NCBI GenBank assembly: GCA_036389275.1
Contig: DASVQE010000080.1
Span: 1-64,000 of the forward strand
Direction of reading: 5' to 3'
DNA from: QHVT01 sp036389275
GTDB taxonomy: Bacteria; Acidobacteriota; Thermoanaerobaculia; Gp7-AA8
DNA length: 64,000 nt
Positions 52,401-58,728 of this stretch are shown one piece after another. The notes beneath the pieces are model-generated. The model worked only from the letters and a program-made list of their open reading frames with translations. It searched no databases and had not been told where the DNA came from. Made by a program: the position numbers and the translations under genes. Within the stretch, counting starts at the first letter, position 1, and every line of letters starts with the position of its first letter.

Positions 52401-52618
52401 CGAACACCAGCTATTACCTGACCAGCAGCGAGTCCTTCGGCCGCGACCAGTGGTACGACGGCGACACCGCCGTCACGCCGGCGGCCGTAGTGACGATTGA
52501 CGGTCCGGTCTCGCAGCAGGCGCCGGACGAAGAGAGCGGCTTCGGCGTCCAGCCGTACGTTCCGGTGGCATCACCGAATCACGCATACGTCCCTGTCGAC
52601 CTGAAATATCAGCCGTAA
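43454..52618 (+). CDS. Giant RHS-derived multidomain surface protein (3,054 aa)
   Basis: Signal peptide (LLLLIVLTALFFLPANGVQA). An RHS-type N-terminal half with YD repeats (about 850-1195, for example VVYTYDDLGRRLTMNDPDMG) stops at KYFYDGNG without the usual RHS core. It then continues through an IPT/TIG domain (about 1204-1290), Ig-like domains (about 1290-1565 and 1990-2080), three NBR1-Ig-like domains (about 1566-1680, 2082-2190, 2194-2305), two discoidin/F5-8C-type domains marked by WNRTDCCSERL and WNRVDCCSERL (about 1690-1985), two LamG-like domains (about 2310-2725), a jelly-roll and a DUF4082-like end. This is a glycan-binding, extracellular design. AT-ending codons seem commoner here than in the secretion operon. 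Its stop overlaps an ATG (TAATG). Confidence 0.8.
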   Translation: MMNARRMRPVVQDVPCTRLLLLIVLTALFFLPANGVQAQFTAPAEPGCFVCGTRPIEQILEDLHEQERERAEKFAEENAQWFQSHGLDASIGRTAWDYMNYPVQPMFAPTTLERSTVTTAYELGNQEPLTIRMGPATLTYRGARVQMIEGFKVDTIADDGGVSQSCKGSFNWIHASSGWADLLPDPNRVTEGDGGGLYVRASLKGYLTRVAVRTFVDNAKNTCNGVTARYVYRYQYHAPDGGIIAFYQRPREVPGTSFPGGCGHAAIPAAEPNFYWSSDGNTSLDTSNKCKPVIRWADGSTEEFHAAITEPPRFDSGDVIIGPAFEPSCSTQDATADLRRIDANGNITTYRYSTAADGRQVETMTDPQGRLTVLTYDEDPNGMPRLRSVELPSIGNAPAFRYSITWRTLDVRFNQIWPDVTCSPESGTGTGCASAMIFDVVDNIVIPDGRQYVFEYGPWGNLVRVSEPEGAVSEFEYGGPANVGYANAVLPLVNRIDQSDACGTMWSGEAVKMQARGLVRTRLYPEGRGTGKPVFGTTRNFSLRKLTVPGCVFDDIGAGVAGPDGCSQVWMETTHSDGTLTKTGHVTRALSRMIPGDDRFAVPPTVPVPVHGRFLGEETWSGPNLVEAKYNGDKETGALWYESEFVKAVRLPYALPAHVRAIRERNLRDGLFTTTNFVYGDAIDIDPGSGVESRVTAPTMVCTFAGIVDTAGCSPANATALLKSETTYLNYFDGSLAGRHLLSLPLVKKGFGPDATGKAFSTVPLIETTNVYDEFDLTASHRPAGSLDGSLGLAAGSRRGNLTSMRQRVSATKTVTAQTKYYDTGQLQAVIDNRGATTTYDVDFRLCSAAPRLTLTVTNPLGHVSSQVTDCLSGLVLRATAADGNSSYIQYNALAEPVEKAGPEDFLTPLPQTGPQAYTRDPAAPTGSGTAPGQAAVGSWIERLGRGVVGQQRTVTHLRDGSPDGHYTKMFTDGLGRVIQTRTEVDPAKTGFAETVATTVYDGIGRVAQAFVPCFGAASNIVTTPCGSASTITAYDVLGRPVSVTMPGNRTTTYAYSAENGRWLTTAVDPRGFTTKTYSNLLEQIVEVDEQSERCGGFCSTTAKYDAVGRLLHQADPAGNEVVYTYDDLGRRLTMNDPDMGHWSYEYDENGNLTAQTDAIGQRIELHYDALNRLTLKDLPPTGPSAEDVKYFYDGNGPVPPAEAPAPTIAGIQPSAREANSGAFTLTVTGSNFTSRSIVRWNGADRQTTFVSAQQLAASILASDVQTSGSFSVSVADGSVSNSVAFVVNSRPTVTLTSPTNGQVFSTAPATIPLRASVVDDSDGLTVRYFNGSTQIGSSNTPPSYAFDWTGVTAGSYTLRANVTDRFGSTADSGSVTVNVSTPPTVRITSPASGQAYPAPATVTITAEASGAAPIARVVFLSGNFILGQVTTAPYTFTWNNVPAGIYELRAEATDVNGSTGASTNTAVISVSAAQTCTLLGPSSGAEIYAPATLGFRVTANSPSGEKMKDIALYANNTLLFRVLDTFTLNYTWNNVPAGNYHVVAVATNYSNLAVSSAPIDIVVQTRPANLASFVSQVVPASMIAGHTYDATVTMQNDGTATWTAAGNYRLGSQNPQDNTTWGLARVNLPASTAPNAQVTFRFSVTAPSTPGSYVFQWEMVQDGVAWFAKPTTPVTINVLSAAQGSVPVNYALNRVANQTTAATGDFAADAHRAVDGNTNGNYAAGSVTQTETYDKPFWQVPISGPNVVNQIDIWNRTDCCSERLANFYVFVSADYVMSNDPVTASRQPGVWSYFFSGPAPAHVVIPVPGVTANWVRVQLAGTGILSLAEVQVWNTATTALTNATQSSTMAATPPGDAFRAADGNTNGDYPAGSVTQTNSEVQPWWQAEMSASTGIDHIDVWNRVDCCSERLNDFYLFVSDTPFASPNLAATLSQPGVSAYRRTGVAGQVSTIRVNRTGRYVRVQLASAAAGILSLAEVQVFAGTVMPPPVVSMTSPTNGQILYPAPATVPLRASVSGGRGTATVNYYRGTTLIGSSSTGPSYSSDWANVAEGDYTLKAVVADANGDTAESATITALVRQRNNAQFIAQSVPSSMIAGATYTVTVTLQNSGGATWTAADNYKLGSQSPQDNTTWGLSRVALPGPVAYGAQTTFSFNVTAPSAAGTYTFQWRMLQDGAGSFGAATPPVSITVAAPRNGATFVTQSIPTSMVKGRSYSVSITMRNSGTTDWTVAGGYKLGSQSPQDNTTWGGSRVALPGTVPAGAQVTFSFVVIAPSTPGTYAMQTRMIQEGVEWFGDLTPLVNVTVTDPPSSGLIAAWKLDEFAGNTTADATGNGSTGTLLNDPLWIEGRTGAGLQFSSAAKQTVRIAPSARLAALANDFTISFWVYPGSTHEIDVASTDGTAGTTGQKYVFGPRFESNSDSGVGISVGTNGISVYEHATSYMPALLVYPAPIDGWTHVAVVYKNKQPSLYVNGTLVRVGLTSPRLNVHAVPVDIGGMTYGYYDGWLDDVGIHDHALSAAEIASLSRGLVARWPLTEGSGTTAADSSGNGNNLTLRGGASWTAANGGSVLALDGASGYAQVSYGRTMVMNRSLTFSAWLYAASASQGTLVSKEGEYAIGLSGGTLRFMFNNDNPGWNNWIDTHYVVPLQRWLHVTVVYDTGLVKTYVNGAPVSIYPGEGPIRPTGVDDFRIGGRLCCSEFFNGQLSDVRLYDQVLSPLDVQALDEIIWMEDGVPAGATALGDSWDFINYNTEPGPYSGALALRSASTAGTHQNYFAGATQTLSVGANDVLVAHVYLDPASPPSEIMLQWNDGTWDHRAYWGADNIPFGAVGTVARKYMGPLPPAGRWVRLEIPAAAVGLAGRVLTGMAFTEYDGRVVWDHAGLTHASQADTTFKGPSLVTGAVLGTPRNDFSGAAGMKFTTGAQPVTVRSLGRMYLAGNSDMHALKLVRASDGTVVAAVDLLMLGGTVNEFKYADLPAPVTLTANTSYYLTSSESFGRDQWYDGDTAVTPAAVVTIDGPVSQQAPDEESGFGVQPYVPVASPNHAYVPVDLKYQP

Positions 52619-52629
52619 TGGAGCGAACG

Positions 52630-53193
52630 ATGCTGAGAAAACAATTCCTCGTGACGCTTTTCATTGTGACGGCGGTGCCGTGCTATGCGGCGTCGACCTT
52701 CTGGCGGCAGAGCGTGAACGTCGACGACCGCACCACGACCCTGGTCAAAACCGCCGGCTGCGACGGCTGCGCCGATGCGTGCGCGACGTCGGCCGAGGCG
52801 GTGAGCGGCCCGGGCGGTGCTCTCGAGATCAAAGCGACGGAAAAAGGCGCGAACCGCTTCGTCGGCCTGACCACCGATCCTGGCCGCTTCTTCGGCCAGG
52901 TGCACCGGCCCACCGCCACCGCGTGGCAAGACCTCGATTTCTCGCTCTATTTCATCATCGGCGGCTACGTCGAGGTGCGCGAGCGCGGCGTTTACCGCAC
53001 CGACACCACGTACACGGACGGCGACGTGTTCCGCATCGCCGCCGTCGACCGCAGCATCCAATATTTCAAGAACGGGGAGCTCTTTTACACGAGTGCGATC
53101 GCGCCGAAATATCCATTGAACGCCGCCGCACTGCTGATGAGCAAGGGAAGCACTGTAGCGACGCCGGTCGTGATTGCGGGAGGTGCGCAATGA
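52630..53193 (+). CDS. Small exported protein after the RHS giant
   Basis: 187 residues from ATG 52630, which has GGAG six bases upstream; an ATG at 52618 overlapping the previous stop is an alternative. Signal peptide (QFLVTLFIVTAVPCYA), a CDGCADAC motif, then a beta-sandwich-like run (LDFSLYFIIGGYVEVRERG, GDVFRIAAVDRSIQYFKNGELFYTS) like single jelly-roll modules appended to large surface proteins. Co-transcribed with the RHS giant and overlapping the pseudopilin region downstream. Function not recognised; a partner or shed module of the giant is possible. Confidence 0.65.
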   Translation: MLRKQFLVTLFIVTAVPCYAASTFWRQSVNVDDRTTTLVKTAGCDGCADACATSAEAVSGPGGALEIKATEKGANRFVGLTTDPGRFFGQVHRPTATAWQDLDFSLYFIIGGYVEVRERGVYRTDTTYTDGDVFRIAAVDRSIQYFKNGELFYTSAIAPKYPLNAAALLMSKGSTVATPVVIAGGAQ

Positions 53194-53230
53194 CGGCAAA
53201 ATCGGCTCACAATACGGCGTCTTGACGGGC

Positions 53231-53701
53231 ATGCGGCGCGAGCACGACGGCTTCAGCATCGCCGAGCTGATCACGGTCGTCGCCCTCATCGGCATCCTGG
53301 CCGCGGTCGCGTTGCCCGTGGCCAGGATCGGCTTCCAGCGGCAGAAGGAGATCGAACTGCGGGCGCGTCTCCGAAAGATCAGCGAGGCCATCGACCGGTA
53401 CCACGATCTGCGCCAGGCCGGCGCCATTCAGGATCCGCCGCGCATCGGCCAGGGCGACTATCCCGGCTCGCTGGACGACCTGGTCAAAGGCGTCGATCTC
53501 GTGCCCATCTACGGCAAGCGCGTCCACTTCCTCCGTCAGCGCGATCTCATCGACCCGATGACGGGAAAGAACGACTGGCTCACGCTCTCCGACTCCGACG
53601 ATCCGGACACGAAATCGTCGAACGGTAGCAACGTCTTCGAGGTGCACTCGCGCTCGTCCCAATTGGCACTGGACGGCAAGACTCACTACAACGAATGGTG
53701 A
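53231..53701 (+). CDS. Orphan pseudopilin paralogue
   Basis: 156 residues from ATG 53231, giving a short leader MRREHDG before FSIAELITVVALIGILAAVALPV with Glu5. Nearly parallel to the pseudopilin at 14090-14584 over its length: FQRQKEIELRARLRKISEAIDRYHDL versus FRRQKEIELRDRLRKITDAIDRYHDL, LIDPMTGKNDW versus LIDPMTGRNDW, and the same end LALDGKTHYNEW. It follows the RHS operon rather than a secretion operon. It may be a cargo-specific tip protein that uses the 13-23 kb machine to export the RHS proteins (inference). Confidence 0.8.
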   Translation: MRREHDGFSIAELITVVALIGILAAVALPVARIGFQRQKEIELRARLRKISEAIDRYHDLRQAGAIQDPPRIGQGDYPGSLDDLVKGVDLVPIYGKRVHFLRQRDLIDPMTGKNDWLTLSDSDDPDTKSSNGSNVFEVHSRSSQLALDGKTHYNEW

Positions 53702-53761
53702 CCGGCGCGGCGGTCACTTCCCGCACCGGGCGGGTATGCGGTGGGATGCGGTTGCCGTGGT

Positions 53762-54970
53762 CTAACGCGAGATGTGACCCGACGCGTACTGCGCCGTGCG
53801 CACCCATTCGCCGTTTACCACCGTCCAGAAGTCGAAGTTGGCGATTTTGCGGTCGCCGGCTGGGTCGAGGGCGGTGGGGCCGGTGAGGCCCCAGTGGCGT
53901 TGGACGTTGCGGGTGAAGGATTCGCGCAGGAGTTTGTCGTCGTCGTCGACTTCGATCATCGCGAGCACGGCCACCCAGGCGGCGTCGTAGACGGAGAGCG
54001 CGTAGGCGTCGGGGGTGAAGCCGATGCGCGTGCGGATCTCGTCGCTGACGGGCTGCCAAAAGTCGCGGGCGCTTTCGTCGAGGCCGACGTTCGGCGCGGT
54101 GAAGTGGGTGGCGGCGGCGAAGCTGGCCACCGTTGCGTCGTCGACGAGGGCGCGGCTCTGCGTCACGCCGTCGGCGCCGTACCAGCGCACGGCGGCGAGG
54201 TCGGCGTCGAGTCGCGCCAGGCGGAAGATGTCGGCGGCTTCTTCGAACGACGCGAGGTAGACGGCGATGTGCGCGGCCGGCTGGCCGGTGCGCGCGGCGC
54301 GGACGGTGTTGCCGAGGGCGGTGACCTGCGCGGCGAAGTCGGTGGTGGTCGGCGGATAGGCGACGCCGAAGGCGATGTGGCCGCCGAGGGCCTCGAAGGA
54401 GCGGCGCGTGCTCTGGGCGAGACCGCCGTTACCGGCGTCGTCGCGCCACAGCTCCACGATGGTGTCGATGCCGTCGGCGCGCAGCAGCGCCGCCTGCGCC
54501 GCGCCTTCGAGCTTGTCGTTCGGCGCGAAGCGGAAGAGGTAATCGTTCTCGATGGCCAGCGACGAGGCGGTGCTGGCCTGGCTGACCAGCACGATGCGGT
54601 GCTCGTTGGCGTACGGCAGGATCTCGCGCGCCTCGGCGCTCGACTGCGGCCCGATGACGAGGTGCACGCCGCGCGCGTCGAGCGCCTGCAGCTTCGCCAG
54701 CGCGACGGAGGGCGTGAGCTGCGTGTCTTCGACGTCGACGGTGACGCGGTACGGCGATGACAGCGCGGCGAGCTCGGCGTTGATGTCGCGCGCGGCGACG
54801 TCGAGCGCGGCCGCGCTGGCAGTGCCGAGGGACGCGCCGTCGCCCGTCAGCGAGAAGAGCGCGCCGATGCGCACGTCGCGGCGGAACGGACGCACCACGT
54901 GCAGCTTCGCGTCCGCGAGAGGCGCGGCAAGACACACGAGGAGCGAGAGGACTGCTAGGCGGCGGACCAT
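53762..54970 (-). CDS. ABC transporter periplasmic substrate-binding protein (Leu/Ile/Val-type)
   Basis: 402 residues with signal peptide (LAVLSLLVCLAAPLADA). Family signs of type I periplasmic binding proteins: VRIGALFSLTGDGASLGTASAAALDVAARDIN, DVEDTQLTPSVALAKLQALDARGVHLVIGPQSSAEA, LVSQASTASSLA, DAYALSVYDAAWVAVLAM. It binds a small molecule such as an amino acid or amide in the periplasm. No permease or ATPase genes are adjacent, so it may act as an orphan or sensory binding protein. ATG 54970 is chosen because the hydrophobic signal follows directly; ATG 54979 is three codons upstream. Confidence 0.85.
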   Translation of the reverse strand: MVRRLAVLSLLVCLAAPLADAKLHVVRPFRRDVRIGALFSLTGDGASLGTASAAALDVAARDINAELAALSSPYRVTVDVEDTQLTPSVALAKLQALDARGVHLVIGPQSSAEAREILPYANEHRIVLVSQASTASSLAIENDYLFRFAPNDKLEGAAQAALLRADGIDTIVELWRDDAGNGGLAQSTRRSFEALGGHIAFGVAYPPTTTDFAAQVTALGNTVRAARTGQPAAHIAVYLASFEEAADIFRLARLDADLAAVRWYGADGVTQSRALVDDATVASFAAATHFTAPNVGLDESARDFWQPVSDEIRTRIGFTPDAYALSVYDAAWVAVLAMIEVDDDDKLLRESFTRNVQRHWGLTGPTALDPAGDRKIANFDFWTVVNGEWVRTAQYASGHISR

Positions 54971-55001
54971 GGCGCGCATTGTGGCAGATGCGCGGACGAG
55001 T

Positions 55002-55274
55002 TCATCCCTTCGACCACAACGTCCACGCGCCAATCACGATGAAGCCGATGCCGGCCACCATCTTCAAAGTGCGTGGTGAGATGTAGCGCTCGAGGGCGGC
55101 GCCGACGAGGACGCCGATGGCGGCGGCGAGGACCAGCGCGGCCGACGACGCCAGGAAGATCACGAGCTTGCTCGTCTCTCCTTTGCTCGCGAAGAGCATC
55201 GTGGCGAGTTGGGTCTTGTCGCCGACCTCGGCGAGGAAGACCGTTGCGAAGACGGTGAAGAATGCTCGCAGCAT
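55002..55274 (-). CDS. Half-size GDT1/TMEM165 (UPF0016) cation exporter
   Basis: 90 residues with three membrane segments and the family motif EVGDKTQLATMLFA near 16-29. GDT1 proteins export Mn2+ or Ca2+. Most have two such repeats (about 190 residues); this is a single repeat, so a dimer would be needed. The start lies directly against the stop of the TonB receptor gene, so the two are probably co-transcribed. Confidence 0.85.
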   Translation of the reverse strand: MLRAFFTVFATVFLAEVGDKTQLATMLFASKGETSKLVIFLASSAALVLAAAIGVLVGAALERYISPRTLKMVAGIGFIVIGAWTLWSKG

Positions 55275-57323
55275 TTAGAACTCCATCCGATAGGTGACGT
55301 CGATCGTGCGCGACGGCAGCCGGTAGTACTGCGCGTCGCCGAGCTCGCTCTCCGCGACCGGCGGCCGCACGTCATTGAGGTTGCGCGCGTCGATCCGCAG
55401 CTCGTGGCGCCCGAAGCGCCAGCCGGCGCCGGCCGACCAGGTGGTGTAGGCATCGGCGAGGGCGGTGTTGCGCTTGTTGAGATATCGCTCGCCGACGTAG
55501 TTCGCGCCGACGTGCGCGATCGGTCCGCCATGCCGTCCCTCGGGCGCGAAGACGAGCGCGGCGCCGGCGAGATGAAACGGCGACATCTCGAAACGGCGGC
55601 CGCGCAGTTGCGTCGGCACGCCGCCGAAGGACTGCACGAAATCGCCGAAGCGCGCGTCGTGATAGCCGTAGCCGAGCTTCGCGCGCAGCTCGCCGGTGAC
55701 GAGGAAATCGACATCGACGTCGACGCCGCGAAAGCGCGTCTGGCCGCCATTCTCCAGCGCCGGCAGTCCGTTGCGCACCGTGGCGACGACGACATTGGTG
55801 AAGTCGAGATCGAACGCCGCCGCCTGCCACAGCAAGCGTCCTTCGCCGGCCGCGCCTTTCACTCCCGCCTCGAAGCTGCGCGCATCCTCCGGCTCGAGAA
55901 TGTCCGCTTCCACGTCGGGCCCGAAGTCGGTCGCGGCCGGCTTGAAGGCGTCGCGATAGTCGGCGAAGAGCGCCAGCTTGTTGTTGTTGAAGTTGTAGAG
56001 CAGATAGTTGATGCCGGCGCTGCCGCTCAGGCGCGTGTCGGTGCGCGCGTCGCGCTCATCCTCGGCGCGGCGATGCTGCCTCGTGTGATTGAGCCGCAGC
56101 CCGGCATCGAGGCGCAGCTTTCCGGAGGCGTTCCATTCCGCGACGCCGTACGCACCGCTGAAGTTGCGCGTCTCGCGAAACTCGTTCTCGCCCGACGGCG
56201 CGCGGCTCGAGGCGTCGCCGCCGGAGAGCGCGGCGGTGTAGGTGAACAGATCGGACGCACCATTCGCGCGGCCGAAGAGATGATCGACACCGGCGATGAC
56301 GCGAAAGGTAGTAGTCAACGACTTGACCAGATGCGCGTCGAAGTAAACCTCGTCGACGTCGCGATCCTGCTCGTACCCGGCGGCGGCGACGCGGCTGCCC
56401 GCGATATCGGTGACGAAGCCGCGCGTGGTCTGCACGTTCGAATGCGTGACCGCCAGCGTCACCGCCGCCGGCAGCGCGAAGGTCGTTCCTTCCCACCGCA
56501 GCGTGCCCTGCAGTCGGTTCTGATCGAGGCGCGCGCCGGCCGGGTTGTAGTTCGCGTCGAGCGGCGTGCGCGTCGAGAGCGCGGCGCCTTCGCGCAGGTG
56601 CGGGCTGGCCGGATCCTGCCGCAGCAGCGAGCCGTCGACGTCGAGGTGCAGCGTGCCGTTGGCGAGCTGCCGCGCGGCGCGGTAGAGCAGGTGGGCGCGC
56701 TCGGACGAAGTATCGTCGTCGCGAAAGCCGCGGCGCTCGACGTTCGCGTTCAACGACTGCCGCGCCACGAGCAGTTGCGACAGCGGGATGCTCACCGCGG
56801 CGCTGCCGCTGCGGTACGAGCCGGCGCTCGCCCGCGCGAAACCGGGCGCGCCGGGATCGCGATGGATCACGTGAATCACGCCGACGAACGACGTGGCGCC
56901 GAACATCACCGGCGCCGCGCCGCGGATGATCTCAATGCGCTCGACGTTGGTCATGTCGAGCGACGGCAGGTCGGGATTGAACGCGCCGCCCCACGGCACG
57001 TTGTCGACGACCAGCAGGAACGCGTCGAACTCGCGCAGGCCCCAGAGCTCCGGCACGCTGCCGGCCGGACCGGCGTCGCCGCCCGGCCCGATCGAGACGC
57101 CGCCCACCGCCGCCAGTGCACTGGCGAGATCGGTGGCGTTGCGCGCGCGCAGCTCTTCGCCGTCGATGATGGTGATGGCGGCCGGCACGATCGTGGCGTC
57201 CTCGGGGACTTTCGCGGCGGTGACGGTGATGGTCTCCGACGCCCGCCGCTCGACCTCCTCGGCCGCAGCGTGCAGCGCGCACATCAGCAGCAACGCCAGA
57301 AGTACACCTTTACGTCCTTCCAT
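55275..57323 (-). CDS. TonB-dependent outer-membrane receptor
   Basis: 682 residues with signal peptide (VLLALLLMCALHAAA). Plug domain (about 25-150) with ETITVTAAKVPED, a TonB-box-like N-terminal region, LRARNATDLASALAAVGGVSIG, VERIEIIRGAAPVMFGATSFVGVIHVI, then a beta-barrel ending in TIDVTYRMEF with terminal Phe, as required for BAM insertion. Likely imports a metal chelate or small nutrient with TonB energy; the neighbouring GDT1-type exporter and HMA protein make a metal substrate worth considering, but this is inference. Divergent from the subtilase gene across a palindrome at 57377-57405. Confidence 0.92.
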   Translation of the reverse strand: MEGRKGVLLALLLMCALHAAAEEVERRASETITVTAAKVPEDATIVPAAITIIDGEELRARNATDLASALAAVGGVSIGPGGDAGPAGSVPELWGLREFDAFLLVVDNVPWGGAFNPDLPSLDMTNVERIEIIRGAAPVMFGATSFVGVIHVIHRDPGAPGFARASAGSYRSGSAAVSIPLSQLLVARQSLNANVERRGFRDDDTSSERAHLLYRAARQLANGTLHLDVDGSLLRQDPASPHLREGAALSTRTPLDANYNPAGARLDQNRLQGTLRWEGTTFALPAAVTLAVTHSNVQTTRGFVTDIAGSRVAAAGYEQDRDVDEVYFDAHLVKSLTTTFRVIAGVDHLFGRANGASDLFTYTAALSGGDASSRAPSGENEFRETRNFSGAYGVAEWNASGKLRLDAGLRLNHTRQHRRAEDERDARTDTRLSGSAGINYLLYNFNNNKLALFADYRDAFKPAATDFGPDVEADILEPEDARSFEAGVKGAAGEGRLLWQAAAFDLDFTNVVVATVRNGLPALENGGQTRFRGVDVDVDFLVTGELRAKLGYGYHDARFGDFVQSFGGVPTQLRGRRFEMSPFHLAGAALVFAPEGRHGGPIAHVGANYVGERYLNKRNTALADAYTTWSAGAGWRFGRHELRIDARNLNDVRPPVAESELGDAQYYRLPSRTIDVTYRMEF

Positions 57324-57376
57324 CGATCAGTCCTTCCATCAGGGTGGATCACCGACTGCGCCAGCGCGTCGCATTT

Positions 57377-57405
57377 TGATCCAAGCGGCGGCGCATTTTG
57401 GATCA
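57377..57405. promoter_or_regulatory. Perfect 8-bp inverted repeat in the divergent promoter region
   Basis: TGATCCAA (57377-57384) and TTGGATCA (57398-57405) with a 13-base spacer, in the 218-base gap between the TonB receptor and subtilase genes. The centre-to-centre distance is about two helical turns, suiting a dimeric repressor. The regulator is unknown. Confidence 0.45.
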
Positions 57406-57541
57406 GAAACTAAGCCGCGGGAACGGCCGCCGATTTCGCTCGCGCAGCAGAATCAGCAACTTGCGCGGTGACGGCAGCGTGGCAGCGCGCCTGCTCTTGC
57501 AGCGCCTCCGCAGTTCAATCGAAAAGGAGGCGTTCTCTCTC

Positions 57542-58690
57542 ATGCGCAAATCGCTCCTGGTCGTTCTCACCCTCGTTCTCGTTCTCCTCGCAACGGCCGC
57601 GTTCGCCGGCGGCAACGGCGACCTTCGCCGCGCCGACCGTCCGATCCCGGACCACTACATCGTCGTGCTCGACGACTTCGTCACCGACGTGCATGGCGCG
57701 GCGCAGGCGCTCGCGCGCGTGCACGGCGGCACGATCGGCTACGAATACGGCGCGGCGCTCAAGGGCTTCTCGATCACGCTGCCGGCGCAGGCGGCCGAGG
57801 CGCTCGCGCACGATCCGTATGTGAAGTATGTCGAGGAAGACGGCGTGATGACCGCCGACACGACGCAGAGCGGCGCGACGTGGGGTCTCGACCGCATCGA
57901 CCAGCGTTCGCGTCCGCTGAGCGGCACGTACACCTACACGTACAGCGGCTCGGGCGTGCGCGTCTACGTGATCGACACCGGCATCCGCACCTCGCACACG
58001 CAGTTCGGCGGGCGCGCCGCGGTGTCGTACGACGCCCTCGGCGGCAACGGTCAGGATTGCAACGGCCACGGCACGCACGTCGCCGGCACGATCGGCGGCT
58101 CGACCTACGGCGTGGCCAAGAACGCCATGCTGCGCGCGGTGCGCGTGCTCGACTGCAGCGGCTCCGGCTCGACCTCCGGCGTCATCGCCGGCGTGAACTG
58201 GGTCACCTCGAATCACATCAAGCCGGCCGTGGCGAACATGAGCCTCGGCGGCGGCGCCAGCTCGTCGCTCGACTCGGCGGTGAGCAACTCGATCGCGGCC
58301 GGCGTGACCTACGCCATCGCCGCCGGCAACAGCAACGTCGACGCCTGCACGAGCTCTCCGGCGCGCGTCGGCAGCGCCATCACCGTCGGCGCGACGACCA
58401 GCAGCGACGCGCGCGCGTCGTACTCGAACTACGGCACCTGCGTCGACATCTTCGCGCCCGGCTCGTCGATCACCTCGGCCTGGTACTCGAGCGACACGGC
58501 CACCAACACGATCAGCGGCACGTCGATGGCCACGCCGCACGTTGCGGGCGTCGCGGCGCTCTATCTCTCGCGCTTCGGCAACCAGACTCCGGCCACGGTG
58601 CGCAGCGCGCTGGTGAACAACGCCACCACCGGCGTGATCACGAGCGTCGGCAGCGGCTCGCCGAACCGGCTCCTCTTCACCAACTACTAG
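57542..58690 (+). CDS. Secreted subtilisin-like serine protease (proteinase K-type)
   Basis: 382 residues. Signal peptide (VVLTLVLVLLATAAFAGG), an I9 inhibitor propeptide (about 38-100, DHYIVVLDDFV ... YVKYVEEDG), then the S8 catalytic domain with D145 (VIDTGIRTSH), H176 (NGHGTHVAGTIGG), oxyanion N263 (AAGNSNVD) and S328 (GTSMATPHVAG). All catalytic residues are intact. Length fits single-domain exported proteinase K-type enzymes. AGGAGG lies just before ATG 57542. Expected to be autoprocessed and active outside the inner membrane. Confidence 0.93.
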   Translation: MRKSLLVVLTLVLVLLATAAFAGGNGDLRRADRPIPDHYIVVLDDFVTDVHGAAQALARVHGGTIGYEYGAALKGFSITLPAQAAEALAHDPYVKYVEEDGVMTADTTQSGATWGLDRIDQRSRPLSGTYTYTYSGSGVRVYVIDTGIRTSHTQFGGRAAVSYDALGGNGQDCNGHGTHVAGTIGGSTYGVAKNAMLRAVRVLDCSGSGSTSGVIAGVNWVTSNHIKPAVANMSLGGGASSSLDSAVSNSIAAGVTYAIAAGNSNVDACTSSPARVGSAITVGATTSSDARASYSNYGTCVDIFAPGSSITSAWYSSDTATNTISGTSMATPHVAGVAALYLSRFGNQTPATVRSALVNNATTGVITSVGSGSPNRLLFTNY

Positions 58691-58728
58691 CGGGCATGCA
58701 TTCGGGAGCGGCGCTGTTCATCCATGCG

